Positions 30,754 to 38,390 of a stretch of DNA of 64,000 nt are shown here, piece after piece. The notes under the pieces were generated by a model. That model saw only the letters and a program-made list of their open reading frames with translations, was not told the origin of the DNA and ran no database searches. Origin of the DNA: Bacteroidaceae bacterium (lineage in GTDB: Bacteria; Bacteroidota; Bacteroidia; Bacteroidales; Bacteroidaceae); assembly GCA_017448965.1 (NCBI GenBank), contig JAFSKK010000061.1:1-64000 (forward strand), written 5' to 3'. Made by a program: the position numbers and the translations under genes. Position 1 is the stretch's first letter; every line of letters begins with the position of its first letter.

Positions 30754-33700
30754 ATGTCAGTCAAAGCATGGAAAGAACAGGTGGTCATCCCCACCTACGA
30801 AACAGGAAAACCCGAAAAAAACCCCATCTTCCTCGAGAAGCGTGTCTATCAAGGCAGCAGCGGCGTGGTGTATCCTTATCCCGTCATCGAGAGCATCGCG
30901 GACGAGAAGACCGACGTGACCTACAACGCGGTTTATCTGGAGAATGAGTACATCAAGGTGATGATTCTTCCCGAACTGGGCGGCAGAGTACAGATGGCAT
31001 ACGATAAAATCAAGCAACGTCACTTCGTCTATTACAACCACGTCATCAAGCCTGCCCTGGTGGGCTTGGCAGGCCCTTGGATTTCGGGCGGCATCGAGTT
31101 CAACTGGCCGCAGCATCATCGTCCATCCACCTTCATGCCTGTGGACAGCACCATCGTGGAGAATGAAGATGGCTCTGTGACGGTGTGGGTGAACGAGATG
31201 GAGCGCATGTTCCATCAGAAAGGAATGGCAGGCTTCACCTTGCGCCCTGGATGCGCCTATCTGGAGATTCAGGGACATGTGAGCAACCGCACTCCATTGC
31301 CCCAGACCTTCCTCTGGTGGGCAAACCCAGCCGTGGAGGTGAACGATGACTACCAAAGTGTCTTTCCACCCGATGTGAATGCGGTGTTCGACCACGGCAA
31401 ACGAGCAGTCTCCTCCTTCCCCATTGCCACAGGCACTTACTACAAGATGGACTATTCGGCAGGCGTGGACATCTCCAACTACAAGAACATCAAGGTGCCC
31501 ACCTCCTACATGGCCGTAAACTCCAAGTACAACTTCGAAGGCGGCTATGAGAACGACACCCACGGCGGCATGCTCCACGTCGCCTCCCACCACTTCTCCC
31601 CCGGCAAGAAGCAATGGACCTGGGGCAATGGCGACTTCGGACGCGCATGGGATCGCAATCTCACCGACGAAGCCACCCCCGAGGAGATGAAGAAATACGA
31701 CATCACCCGCGAGGGATTCCGTCCCTACATCGAACTCATGGCAGGTGTCTATACCGAGAACCAGCCCGACTTCACATGGCTCATGCCGTATGAGGAAAAG
31801 CAGTTCACACAATACTTCATGCCCTACCGTGAACTGGGTATCGTGAAACAGGCATCGAAGGACTTTATCCTTAACATCGAGGAGACGGAAGGCGGTGTAC
31901 GGGTAAAGGTGCTGGCCACTTCAAAGCAGATAACACAGATTCGTTTGATAGCCAAGAAATCCAAAGAAAAAGTTCTGTATGATGATATCGTGACGCTGTC
32001 GCCCGAAGAGGTCTTTGAACAAGTGGTGAACACAAAAGGCGTTTCCTTCAACAACCTCATTCTCGCCGTAGGCGACCTGACATGGGAAGCCGAGCCCGAC
32101 GACATCCGCCCCATCCCCGATGCAGCTGAGGCAGCCCTTTCGCCTGAGGACACAAAGACTAACGACCAACTTTACCTCACGGGCCTCCATTTGGAACAAT
32201 ACCGTCACGCCACATGGAGTGCCCTCGACTACTACGAGGAAGCCTTGCGACGCGACCCTAATGACGTGCGCTGCCTCAACCAGACGGGACTCTGGTATCT
32301 GCGCCGTGGACGCTTCGACAAGGCTGAAACCTATCTGCGGAAAGCCGTGAAAATATGGCAAAAGCGCAATCCCAACCCTTACGACGGCGAAGCCATCTTC
32401 AATTTGGCGTTGACAAGGAAGTTCCAAGGAGACAAGCTACATGCCTACGAACTCTTCTGGAAAGCAACGTGGAACAAGGCATGGGCAGATGCAGGATATT
32501 TCGAGGCAGCTTGCATCAGCACGGAAAGAGGACGTTATGACGATGCTTTGGAGGAGCTGAACCGCTGCCTGATCTTCAACAACTGCCACCATAAGGCACG
32601 AGCATTGAAGGTTACCATACTGCGGAAGCTTGGGCGAAACGACGAAGCACTTGCCTTATGCGAGGCATCACTCCAACTCGACCACTTCAACTACGGCATC
32701 CTCTTCGAGAAGCACCTGCTAACTCAAGACGAGACGGTACTGAACAGCATGGTGGAGATGATGCATGGCAATATCTACAACTACCACGAACTGGCGCTCG
32801 ATTATGCACAGGCAGGATTGTGGCAAGAGGCCATCGATGTGCTCACCCTCCCAGCCGTCAGCGAGCGACAGACACAGGCTTCGCCCCTCACATTATATTA
32901 CATAGGATACTTCAAGGTGAACCAAGGCAAATACTGGAAGACAAATAAACTTGAAGAAGCCAAAGCCTGCTTTGCAGAGGCTGAACAAGCGGACAGTTAT
33001 TGCTGCTTCCCCAACCGATTGGAAGATGTCAAAGTACTGAAAACTGCCATCCACTTCAATCCAGAAGGCGCCAAAGCCCCATACTACCTTGGATGCCTCT
33101 ATTACGACAAGCGGCAGTACGACCTTTCAAAAGAATACTGGGAACAATCCGAACAACTCGATCCTTCCTTCCCCACCGTACACCGTAACCTCGCCTTGCT
33201 CTACTTTAACAAGGGGCAAGGGGCAGGGAACAAAGAGCAAGCCCTGCAGGAGATGGAACTCGCCTTCACCCTCGACCAATCAGACGCCCGTGTCTTCATG
33301 GAACTCGACCAACTCTACAAGAAACTCCAGCGTCCACATGCCGAACGCCTCCAAAACTACGAGGCACTTCCCCACCTCGTCGTCCAACGTGATGACCTCA
33401 TCCTCGAACACGCCACCCTGCTCAACCTGCTCGGTCGCTACGAAGAAGCCAAGGCCATCATCGACAACCACGTTTTCCATCCATGGGAAGGTGGCGAAGG
33501 CAAGGTAAGCGGACAATATCAGATGAGCCGTCTGGAATTGGCAAAGAAGAAAATAAAGACCCTCTCTGTCCTGTCGGACATCTCCCCCATAATGGGGAGA
33601 ACCATCCGGACAGTCTCCCTCCCCATTACGGGGGAGGGTTGGGGAGAGGGTCTTGTCTCACTGCTGGAAGAATGTCTCATTTTCCCCCACTCGCTGGGCG

Positions 33701-34146
33701 AAGGCAAACTCTACGGCGCACAAGACAACGACTTCCTCTACTTCCTTGGACGCTATGAGGAGGGCACCGTTGGTCCCACCGAACCTGCTGCCGCCATGTA
33801 CTACAACGATGCCAAACCCGACAAAATCTTCTATGCAGGCCTGTGCTATCGTGCGTTGGGTCAGGAGGACAAGGCACGAAGCCTCTTCCACAAACTCATC
33901 AACTACGGCCAGCAACACTTCTTCGATCACATTACGATGGACTACTTTGCCGTCTCCCTGCCCGACCTCCTCGTTTGGGATGGCGACCTCGACCTCCAGA
34001 ACCGCATCCACTGCCACTACATGCTCGCCCTCGGCTATCTCGGCATGGGCAACAAGGAAAAAGCAGAAAAGCATCTGGCCGAAGTGAACCGACTCGACAT
34101 CAACCATCTGGGAGCAGCCACCCTGCGCACCTTCATGGACATGTAG
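30754..34146 (+). CDS. DUF5107 domain / tetratricopeptide-repeat protein
   Basis: 1,130-residue protein. Residues about 25-340 resemble the DUF5107 domain (VYQGSSGVVYPYPVIESIADEK, LPELGGRVQMAYDK, GPWISGGIEFNWPQHHRP), a beta-rich module related in pattern to aldose-epimerase-like folds. From about 470 onward TPR-like helices dominate (WSALDYYEEALRRDPNDVRCLNQTGLWYLRRGRFDKAETYLRKAV). It has no signal peptide, so it is probably cytoplasmic. The sugar transporter upstream suggests a carbohydrate role, but function is unknown. Two stretches (near residues 819-829 and 935-966) are encoded by repeat-like DNA inserted in frame. The start at 30754 (MSVKAWKE) follows the repeat array; the longer frame from 30703 would translate the last repeat. 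Confidence 0.85.
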   Translation: MSVKAWKEQVVIPTYETGKPEKNPIFLEKRVYQGSSGVVYPYPVIESIADEKTDVTYNAVYLENEYIKVMILPELGGRVQMAYDKIKQRHFVYYNHVIKPALVGLAGPWISGGIEFNWPQHHRPSTFMPVDSTIVENEDGSVTVWVNEMERMFHQKGMAGFTLRPGCAYLEIQGHVSNRTPLPQTFLWWANPAVEVNDDYQSVFPPDVNAVFDHGKRAVSSFPIATGTYYKMDYSAGVDISNYKNIKVPTSYMAVNSKYNFEGGYENDTHGGMLHVASHHFSPGKKQWTWGNGDFGRAWDRNLTDEATPEEMKKYDITREGFRPYIELMAGVYTENQPDFTWLMPYEEKQFTQYFMPYRELGIVKQASKDFILNIEETEGGVRVKVLATSKQITQIRLIAKKSKEKVLYDDIVTLSPEEVFEQVVNTKGVSFNNLILAVGDLTWEAEPDDIRPIPDAAEAALSPEDTKTNDQLYLTGLHLEQYRHATWSALDYYEEALRRDPNDVRCLNQTGLWYLRRGRFDKAETYLRKAVKIWQKRNPNPYDGEAIFNLALTRKFQGDKLHAYELFWKATWNKAWADAGYFEAACISTERGRYDDALEELNRCLIFNNCHHKARALKVTILRKLGRNDEALALCEASLQLDHFNYGILFEKHLLTQDETVLNSMVEMMHGNIYNYHELALDYAQAGLWQEAIDVLTLPAVSERQTQASPLTLYYIGYFKVNQGKYWKTNKLEEAKACFAEAEQADSYCCFPNRLEDVKVLKTAIHFNPEGAKAPYYLGCLYYDKRQYDLSKEYWEQSEQLDPSFPTVHRNLALLYFNKGQGAGNKEQALQEMELAFTLDQSDARVFMELDQLYKKLQRPHAERLQNYEALPHLVVQRDDLILEHATLLNLLGRYEEAKAIIDNHVFHPWEGGEGKVSGQYQMSRLELAKKKIKTLSVLSDISPIMGRTIRTVSLPITGEGWGEGLVSLLEECLIFPHSLGEGKLYGAQDNDFLYFLGRYEEGTVGPTEPAAAMYYNDAKPDKIFYAGLCYRALGQEDKARSLFHKLINYGQQHFFDHITMDYFAVSLPDLLVWDGDLDLQNRIHCHYMLALGYLGMGNKEKAEKHLAEVNRLDINHLGAATLRTFMDM
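33210..33241 (+). repeat. In-frame GGGGCA-type low-complexity insertion
   Basis: AAGGGGCAAGGGGCAGGGAA followed by CAAAGAGCAA is encoded as NKGQGAGNKEQ between TPR-like helices. It resembles the GGGGCAGGGAGCAA units of atpG insertion 2. Confidence 0.55.
33558..33652. repeat. 95-bp MITE-like element inserted in frame in the DUF5107 gene
   Basis: Bounded by the inverted repeat GACCCTCTC (33558-33566) and GAGAGGGTC (33644-33652). Inside are the hairpins CTCCCCCATAATGGGGAG and CCCTCCCCATTACGGGGGAG. It is read through as a proline/glycine-rich peptide (SPIMGRTIRTVSLPITGEGW) that breaks the TPR pattern. The composition is unlike the flanking coding sequence. Confidence 0.7.
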
Positions 34147-34150
34147 GCAT

Positions 34151-34193
34151 AAAAAGCCACCGTTGAGAAACCCTTTCCAACGGTGGCTTTTTT
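34151..34193. terminator. Bidirectional intrinsic terminator
   Basis: AAAAAGCCACCGTTG (34151-34165) pairs with CAACGGTGGCTTTTTT (34178-34193), with A-tracts and T-tracts on the two sides. It separates the convergent DUF5107 (plus) and DUF486 (minus) genes and can serve both. Confidence 0.9.
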
Positions 34194-34212
34194 CCATGTT
34201 CTTTTCATTCCA

Positions 34213-34584
34213 TCATTTCCAGAAAACGAAATAGACGGCTGCCACGAGGCAAAGGAAGGCAGCGGCATGATTCCAGTGGAGATGTTCGCCCTGGAACATG
34301 AAGGAGGCAATGACAGTGAAGACGGTGAGGGAGATAACTTCCTGAATTACCTTCAGTTGCACGAGGGAATACGGACCACCATTGCCAACGAAACCGAGCT
34401 TGTTGGCTGGCACCTGCAGGGAGTATTCAAAGAAGGCGATGCCCCACGAAAAGATAATCACTAACCACAAGGGCCAACTGTTGGAAATGTTCATCTGCTG
34501 CAGTTTTAGGTGGCCGTACCAAGCCAGCGTCATGAAGATATTGCTGCCAATCAGCAACAAAATCGTATAAAGACCATTCATCAT
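34213..34584 (-). CDS. DMT-superfamily-like DUF486 membrane protein
   Basis: 123-residue integral membrane protein with four predicted helices, matching the DUF486 pattern: NGLYTILLLIGSNIFMTLAWYGHLK, WLVIIFSWGIAFFEYSLQVPANKLG, QLKVIQEVISLTVF, and a final AAAFLCLVAAVYFVFW. The family resembles half of a drug/metabolite transporter, and members are thought to act as small multimeric transporters; the substrate is unknown. The start is ATG-ATG at 34584/34581. The gene has its own upstream -7 box. Confidence 0.88.
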   Translation of the reverse strand: MMNGLYTILLLIGSNIFMTLAWYGHLKLQQMNISNSWPLWLVIIFSWGIAFFEYSLQVPANKLGFVGNGGPYSLVQLKVIQEVISLTVFTVIASFMFQGEHLHWNHAAAFLCLVAAVYFVFWK

Positions 34585-34603
34585 AATCGTTCAATTTTGG
34601 GTG

Positions 34604-34611
34604 CAAAGGTA
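34604..34611 (-). promoter_or_regulatory. -7 box of the DUF486 gene
   Basis: Minus strand TACCTTTG within CTTAATCGTACCTTTGCA, the same extended sequence as at the atpD promoter. No TTTG at the -33 position. Confidence 0.6.
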
Positions 34612-34735
34612 CGATTAAGTTACGACTTTTTAAAAAAATAATGAGGTCAATTAAATCTTTTTCGTCACCTTTGCGTCTTGTTAGTAGAAATGTCTCGGAA
34701 AGAGGCAATGATTAGATAACGATTAACTCAGAAAC

Positions 34736-35242
34736 ATGAACGAGGAAACGGAACAGTTATTGGCAGAATTAGAGCGGATTGTCGTGGAACGGCAAGACTG
34801 GCTGTTTCGTTTTGCCTATATGCGAATCGGCATCAGGGAGGACGCGGAGGATGTGGTGCAGGAGGTGCTGCTGAGCGTGTTCCGACGGCTGCAGGAGAAG
34901 ATGCATGTGGAAAGCGTGGAGCAATATGTCATCCGTTCCATCAGCAATGCCTGCAATGATTACTTCCGACGAAAACCGATCCGAATGGTGCCGCTCGACA
35001 AAGCAGAAGAGGTTCCCGTTCATGAAGGTGACAGACTGATACACGAGGAGTTTGTGAGAATCAACAAATTGCTGGATGCACTTCCTCAGGAACAATCGGA
35101 AATCGTGCGGCTGAAATGCTACGACGACCTAACCTTCAAACAGATAGCCGAACTGCAAGACATTCCAGAGGCAACGGCAAAGTCACGATACCGGTATGCC
35201 ATCCTGCACATCCAACAAATGCTTAAGAAGAAAGGAGAATAA
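34736..35242 (+). CDS. ECF-type RNA polymerase sigma factor
   Basis: 168-residue sigma-70-family factor with only regions 2 and 4, as in ECF sigma factors. Region 2 is FRFAYMRIGIREDAEDVVQEVLLSVFRRL (about 23-52). Region 4 is LPQEQSEIVRLKCYDDLTFKQIAELQDIPEATAKSRYRYAI (about 117-157), a helix-turn-helix that reads the -35 element. Two genes follow closely (3 bp, then 1 bp): a single-span membrane protein and a lipoprotein, a layout in which the second gene is often the anti-sigma factor. Its regulon cannot be read from this window. Confidence 0.92.
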   Translation: MNEETEQLLAELERIVVERQDWLFRFAYMRIGIREDAEDVVQEVLLSVFRRLQEKMHVESVEQYVIRSISNACNDYFRRKPIRMVPLDKAEEVPVHEGDRLIHEEFVRINKLLDALPQEQSEIVRLKCYDDLTFKQIAELQDIPEATAKSRYRYAILHIQQMLKKKGE

Positions 35243-35245
35243 GAT

Positions 35246-35671
35246 ATGAATACAGATCACATCAACATCCCAGAGGAGGACTTCAACGAAGGGTTGGAGG
35301 ACATCGAGCAGCTGCTCAAGCCCCAATGCGAGTTCAAGGCATCCGACTCCTTGAAGGAAGAGGTACTGGCTCAGGCAAGGGAGGAAATCAAGCCCCGACG
35401 CAAGGTCAACCTGTGGCCTTGGGTGGCTTCTGCCTGTGTGGTCGGATTTGCCCTGCTATGGTTCACACCACCAGAGGAGAAGAAGTCAGACGCAGCGCTC
35501 CATGCCTATCTGGTCAGAGCCTACGATATGGAGCACGCAAAGACTGTATGTGTCAGTTCTTCCGACAGGATGGACACCTACGAATCATTCGAGTCCATCG
35601 AACGGAGAATGAGAAGCAAAGGAGAGGCTCTGAAAGCAAACGACCAACCAATGACATCTTATAATAATTAA
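35246..35671 (+). CDS. Single-span membrane protein, candidate anti-sigma factor
   Basis: 141 residues with a charged, helical N-terminal half, one membrane span (about 54-73, VNLWPWVASACVVGFALLWF) and a periplasmic tail. It begins 3 bp after the sigma gene. Position and topology fit an anti-sigma factor that holds the sigma at the membrane, although no ZAS zinc motif (HxxxCxxC) or FecR domain is visible. I do not recognise the family; the anti-sigma role is inference. Confidence 0.75.
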   Translation: MNTDHINIPEEDFNEGLEDIEQLLKPQCEFKASDSLKEEVLAQAREEIKPRRKVNLWPWVASACVVGFALLWFTPPEEKKSDAALHAYLVRAYDMEHAKTVCVSSSDRMDTYESFESIERRMRSKGEALKANDQPMTSYNN

Positions 35672-35672
35672 A

Positions 35673-36860
35673 ATGAAGACAATGAAAAAAATCATGATAT
35701 GGGCAACACTGCTTGTGAGTGTGTGTGCCTGCCAAAACAACCAAACGGGCGACGAACAGCCCATGCCATCCACCTTCATGGAACTCTTTGAAGGAATCGC
35801 CTCGATGAAAGGAGACGTTAATGTGACCATCTCGTCCAGCGACTCAGTCACCACCAATTTCTTTTATGAATGGTTCGGATATTATGAGGGCAAGGGGGTT
35901 CCCGCTATTGAAATGGACACAACCTTAATTGACGAGAGCCAAACCAACGATTCTGTCGCCAATTTGGTGGCTGAGATGAAAGCCATCGAAGATAGTGTGG
36001 CACAAACCAAGCGGATGATTCGCGAATATGCTGAAAAGGGCGTCAAGCATTTGCTTGACAAATACCGTCCACAGGCAGCCAAGTATTACAGGTTTGAGAG
36101 CCACCAGAACGGAAGAGATTCCATCGAGTTTGTGCTTGCCCCCCAAGAACTGACCGACTCTTTGCCAGAAGATTGCGACAGGAACAATTTCAAGGACTCC
36201 TACGTTTACTACCCAGAGTTCTTCCACTATTATTATAATGGCGACCAAGGTCAGAACTATACAAGAATTTGTTATCACAAGGAAGAAAGGAATGCCAACA
36301 AAAAAGTTGCCCATGCAGAAGATGTACGGAACCTGTTCCTGAAATTCATCTCCAACTATAAGGGCACCAAGAAATATCCTGTGAGGTATTATCTGGAGGA
36401 CAATAACAAGGAAGTCGTGGGTGGAACCACCGCTTTTGACTGGCGACAGGGTGATGATAGGACCTCCCTCATCGAAGGAACGCTGTATGAGCTGCCTGTC
36501 AAAGGCAAAGAGAAAATCAAGGCTGTGGAGGAACTGCGTTCCATGATCATAGAATTCATGAACACTCACTATGCAGCGTGGCTTGAATGTCGCTACCCTG
36601 AATACAAATTCGACATGACGGAATGTGACAGATATGCCGCTCAGTTGATGCAGCTAAGCATCAACGATGTCCTGCCTAAAGACCGACTGCAAGGCATCTT
36701 CCATGTTCAGGTGGGCAACTACACAAAGGACGAAAGTCTCAAGATTCTCATGATGGATGTCCGCAAAGAACATTTCTTCATCCCAATGAATTGGATGATT
36801 GTAAAAGAGATCCACGACGACAGAATCGAATGGCTGCCAGGACACGAAAACGGATATTAG
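35673..36860 (+). CDS. Putative lipoprotein of the ECF sigma operon
   Basis: 395-residue protein with a lipoprotein-type signal (MKKIMIWATLLVSVCACQNN; Cys at about 18 or 20 from the first ATG; Met4 is an alternative start). No known domain is recognised. The mature part is acidic, rich in Asp/Glu and Tyr, and has no membrane span. It follows the membrane protein by 1 bp, so it is co-transcribed with the sigma factor and may be a signal-sensing or effector component. Confidence 0.75.
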   Translation: MKTMKKIMIWATLLVSVCACQNNQTGDEQPMPSTFMELFEGIASMKGDVNVTISSSDSVTTNFFYEWFGYYEGKGVPAIEMDTTLIDESQTNDSVANLVAEMKAIEDSVAQTKRMIREYAEKGVKHLLDKYRPQAAKYYRFESHQNGRDSIEFVLAPQELTDSLPEDCDRNNFKDSYVYYPEFFHYYYNGDQGQNYTRICYHKEERNANKKVAHAEDVRNLFLKFISNYKGTKKYPVRYYLEDNNKEVVGGTTAFDWRQGDDRTSLIEGTLYELPVKGKEKIKAVEELRSMIIEFMNTHYAAWLECRYPEYKFDMTECDRYAAQLMQLSINDVLPKDRLQGIFHVQVGNYTKDESLKILMMDVRKEHFFIPMNWMIVKEIHDDRIEWLPGHENGY

Positions 36861-36872
36861 GCGTAAAGATTC

Positions 36873-36968
36873 ATGAAAAGTGAAGAGTGAAAAGTAAAAA
36901 ATTCATATTACAAGCTATTCGAATGGTTTGTTACTTAGATTTTTCACTTTTCACTTTTCGTTTTTCAC
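36873..36968. repeat. AGTGAAAAGTGAAGAGTG-type inverted repeat
   Basis: A left arm of GTGAAAA-type units (36873-36902) faces a right arm of TTTTCAC-type units (36939-36968) across a 36-nt spacer. It lies between the lipoprotein stop and the -7 box of the next gene. The closest relative is at 49625-49730 in the same kind of position. Confidence 0.7.
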
Positions 36969-36977
36969 TTTTTTTTG

Positions 36978-36985
36978 TAACTTTG
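36978..36985 (+). promoter_or_regulatory. -7 box of the TrpB-like gene
   Basis: TAACTTTG directly after the inverted repeat, 38 bp before the start codon. The -33 region is occupied by the repeat arm (TTTT, not TTTG). Confidence 0.5.
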
Positions 36986-37022
36986 TGCCAGTTTTTCAAT
37001 CATAAACTAAAACCTAACAACA

Positions 37023-38390
37023 ATGAGCACAAAACAAAAACGCTTCATCCTTACGGAGAACGAGATTCCAACACAGTGGTATAACATTCAGGCTGACATG
37101 GTGAACAAACCTCAGCCGCCCATCCATCCTGCAACGAAGCAGCCGCTGACAGTGGATGACCTAGCTCACATATTCCCAAGGGAGTGCTGTGTGCAGGAAC
37201 TGGACACCACCCATGCTTGGATTGACATTCCCGAGGAAGTGCTGGACAAATATAAGTATTACCGCAGCACACCATTGGTGCGCGCCTACGGTCTGGAGGA
37301 AGCACTCGGCACTCCTGCCCACATCTACTTCAAGAACGAGAGCGTGAACCCTCTCGGTTCGCACAAAATCAACTCGGCTCTGCCTCAGTGCTACTATGCC
37401 AAGATGGAGGGCACCACGAACGTGACCACCGAGACAGGTGCTGGCCAGTGGGGTGCAGCCCTTTCATACGCGGCTAAGATTTACGGACTGGATGCCGCTG
37501 TCTATCAGGTGAAACTCACCATGCAGCAGAAGCCTTACCGCTCCAGCATCATGCGCACATTCGGAGCAGCCGTGACTGGTTCACCGTCTATGTCCACCCG
37601 TGCTGGCAAGGACATCCTGACACGCGACCCTCAACACTCAGGTTCACTCGGTACTGCTATTTCAGAGGCTGTGGAACTGGCCACCACCACTCCTAACTGC
37701 AAATACACCCTCGGTTCTGTACTGAACCACGTAGGTCTGCATCAGACTATCATCGGTTTGGAGGCTGAAAAGCAGATGGAGATGGCGGGCGAATATCCCG
37801 ACATGGTGATTGCTTGCTTCGGCGGTGGTTCGAACTTTGGTGGCATTGCTTTCCCCTTTATGCGTCACAACATCCTCGACGGCAAGAAGACGGAGTTCAT
37901 TGCTGCTGAGCCAGATAGCTGTCCGAAACTCACTCGCGGTCAGTTCCGCTATGACTTTGGAGACGAGGCTGGTTACACGCCTCTGCTGCCTATGTTCACC
38001 CTGGGTCACAACTTCAAGCCCAGCAACATCCACGCTGGCGGTCTGCGCTATCACGGTGCTGGTGTCATCGTCTCTCAGTTGCTGAAGGACGGTCTGATGA
38101 AGGGTGTGGACATTCCACAGTTGGAGACCTTCGAGGCTGGCATGCTCTTCGCTCGTACAGAAGGTATCATCCCTGCTCCAGAGAGCACACACGCCATCGC
38201 TGCCACCATCCGCGAGGCCAAGAAGTGCAAGGAGACTGGCGAGCAGAAAGTCATTCTCTTCAACCTCTCGGGTCACGGACTCATCGACATGCCAAGCTAC
38301 GAAGCTTACATCAACGGTGACTTGCAGAACTACACGGTGACGGACGAGGAAGTGGCAAAGAACTTGGCAGAACTGGACAAACTCTCATGA
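37023..38390 (+). CDS. trpB: TrpB-like PLP-dependent tryptophan synthase beta chain (TrpB2 type)
   Basis: 455-residue PLP enzyme of the tryptophan synthase beta family. It is longer than standard TrpB (about 400) and carries the N-terminal extension of the TrpB2 group (RFILTENEIPTQWYNIQADM). The PLP lysine is Lys115 in GSHKINSA, and the phosphate loop is CFGGGSNFGG. No trpA is next to it. Family members make tryptophan from indole and serine, and stand-alone TrpB2 is proposed to salvage indole. The stop overlaps the start of the GH35 gene as ATGA. The pairing with glycosidases is unusual and may only be positional. Confidence 0.92.
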   Translation: MSTKQKRFILTENEIPTQWYNIQADMVNKPQPPIHPATKQPLTVDDLAHIFPRECCVQELDTTHAWIDIPEEVLDKYKYYRSTPLVRAYGLEEALGTPAHIYFKNESVNPLGSHKINSALPQCYYAKMEGTTNVTTETGAGQWGAALSYAAKIYGLDAAVYQVKLTMQQKPYRSSIMRTFGAAVTGSPSMSTRAGKDILTRDPQHSGSLGTAISEAVELATTTPNCKYTLGSVLNHVGLHQTIIGLEAEKQMEMAGEYPDMVIACFGGGSNFGGIAFPFMRHNILDGKKTEFIAAEPDSCPKLTRGQFRYDFGDEAGYTPLLPMFTLGHNFKPSNIHAGGLRYHGAGVIVSQLLKDGLMKGVDIPQLETFEAGMLFARTEGIIPAPESTHAIAATIREAKKCKETGEQKVILFNLSGHGLIDMPSYEAYINGDLQNYTVTDEEVAKNLAELDKLS

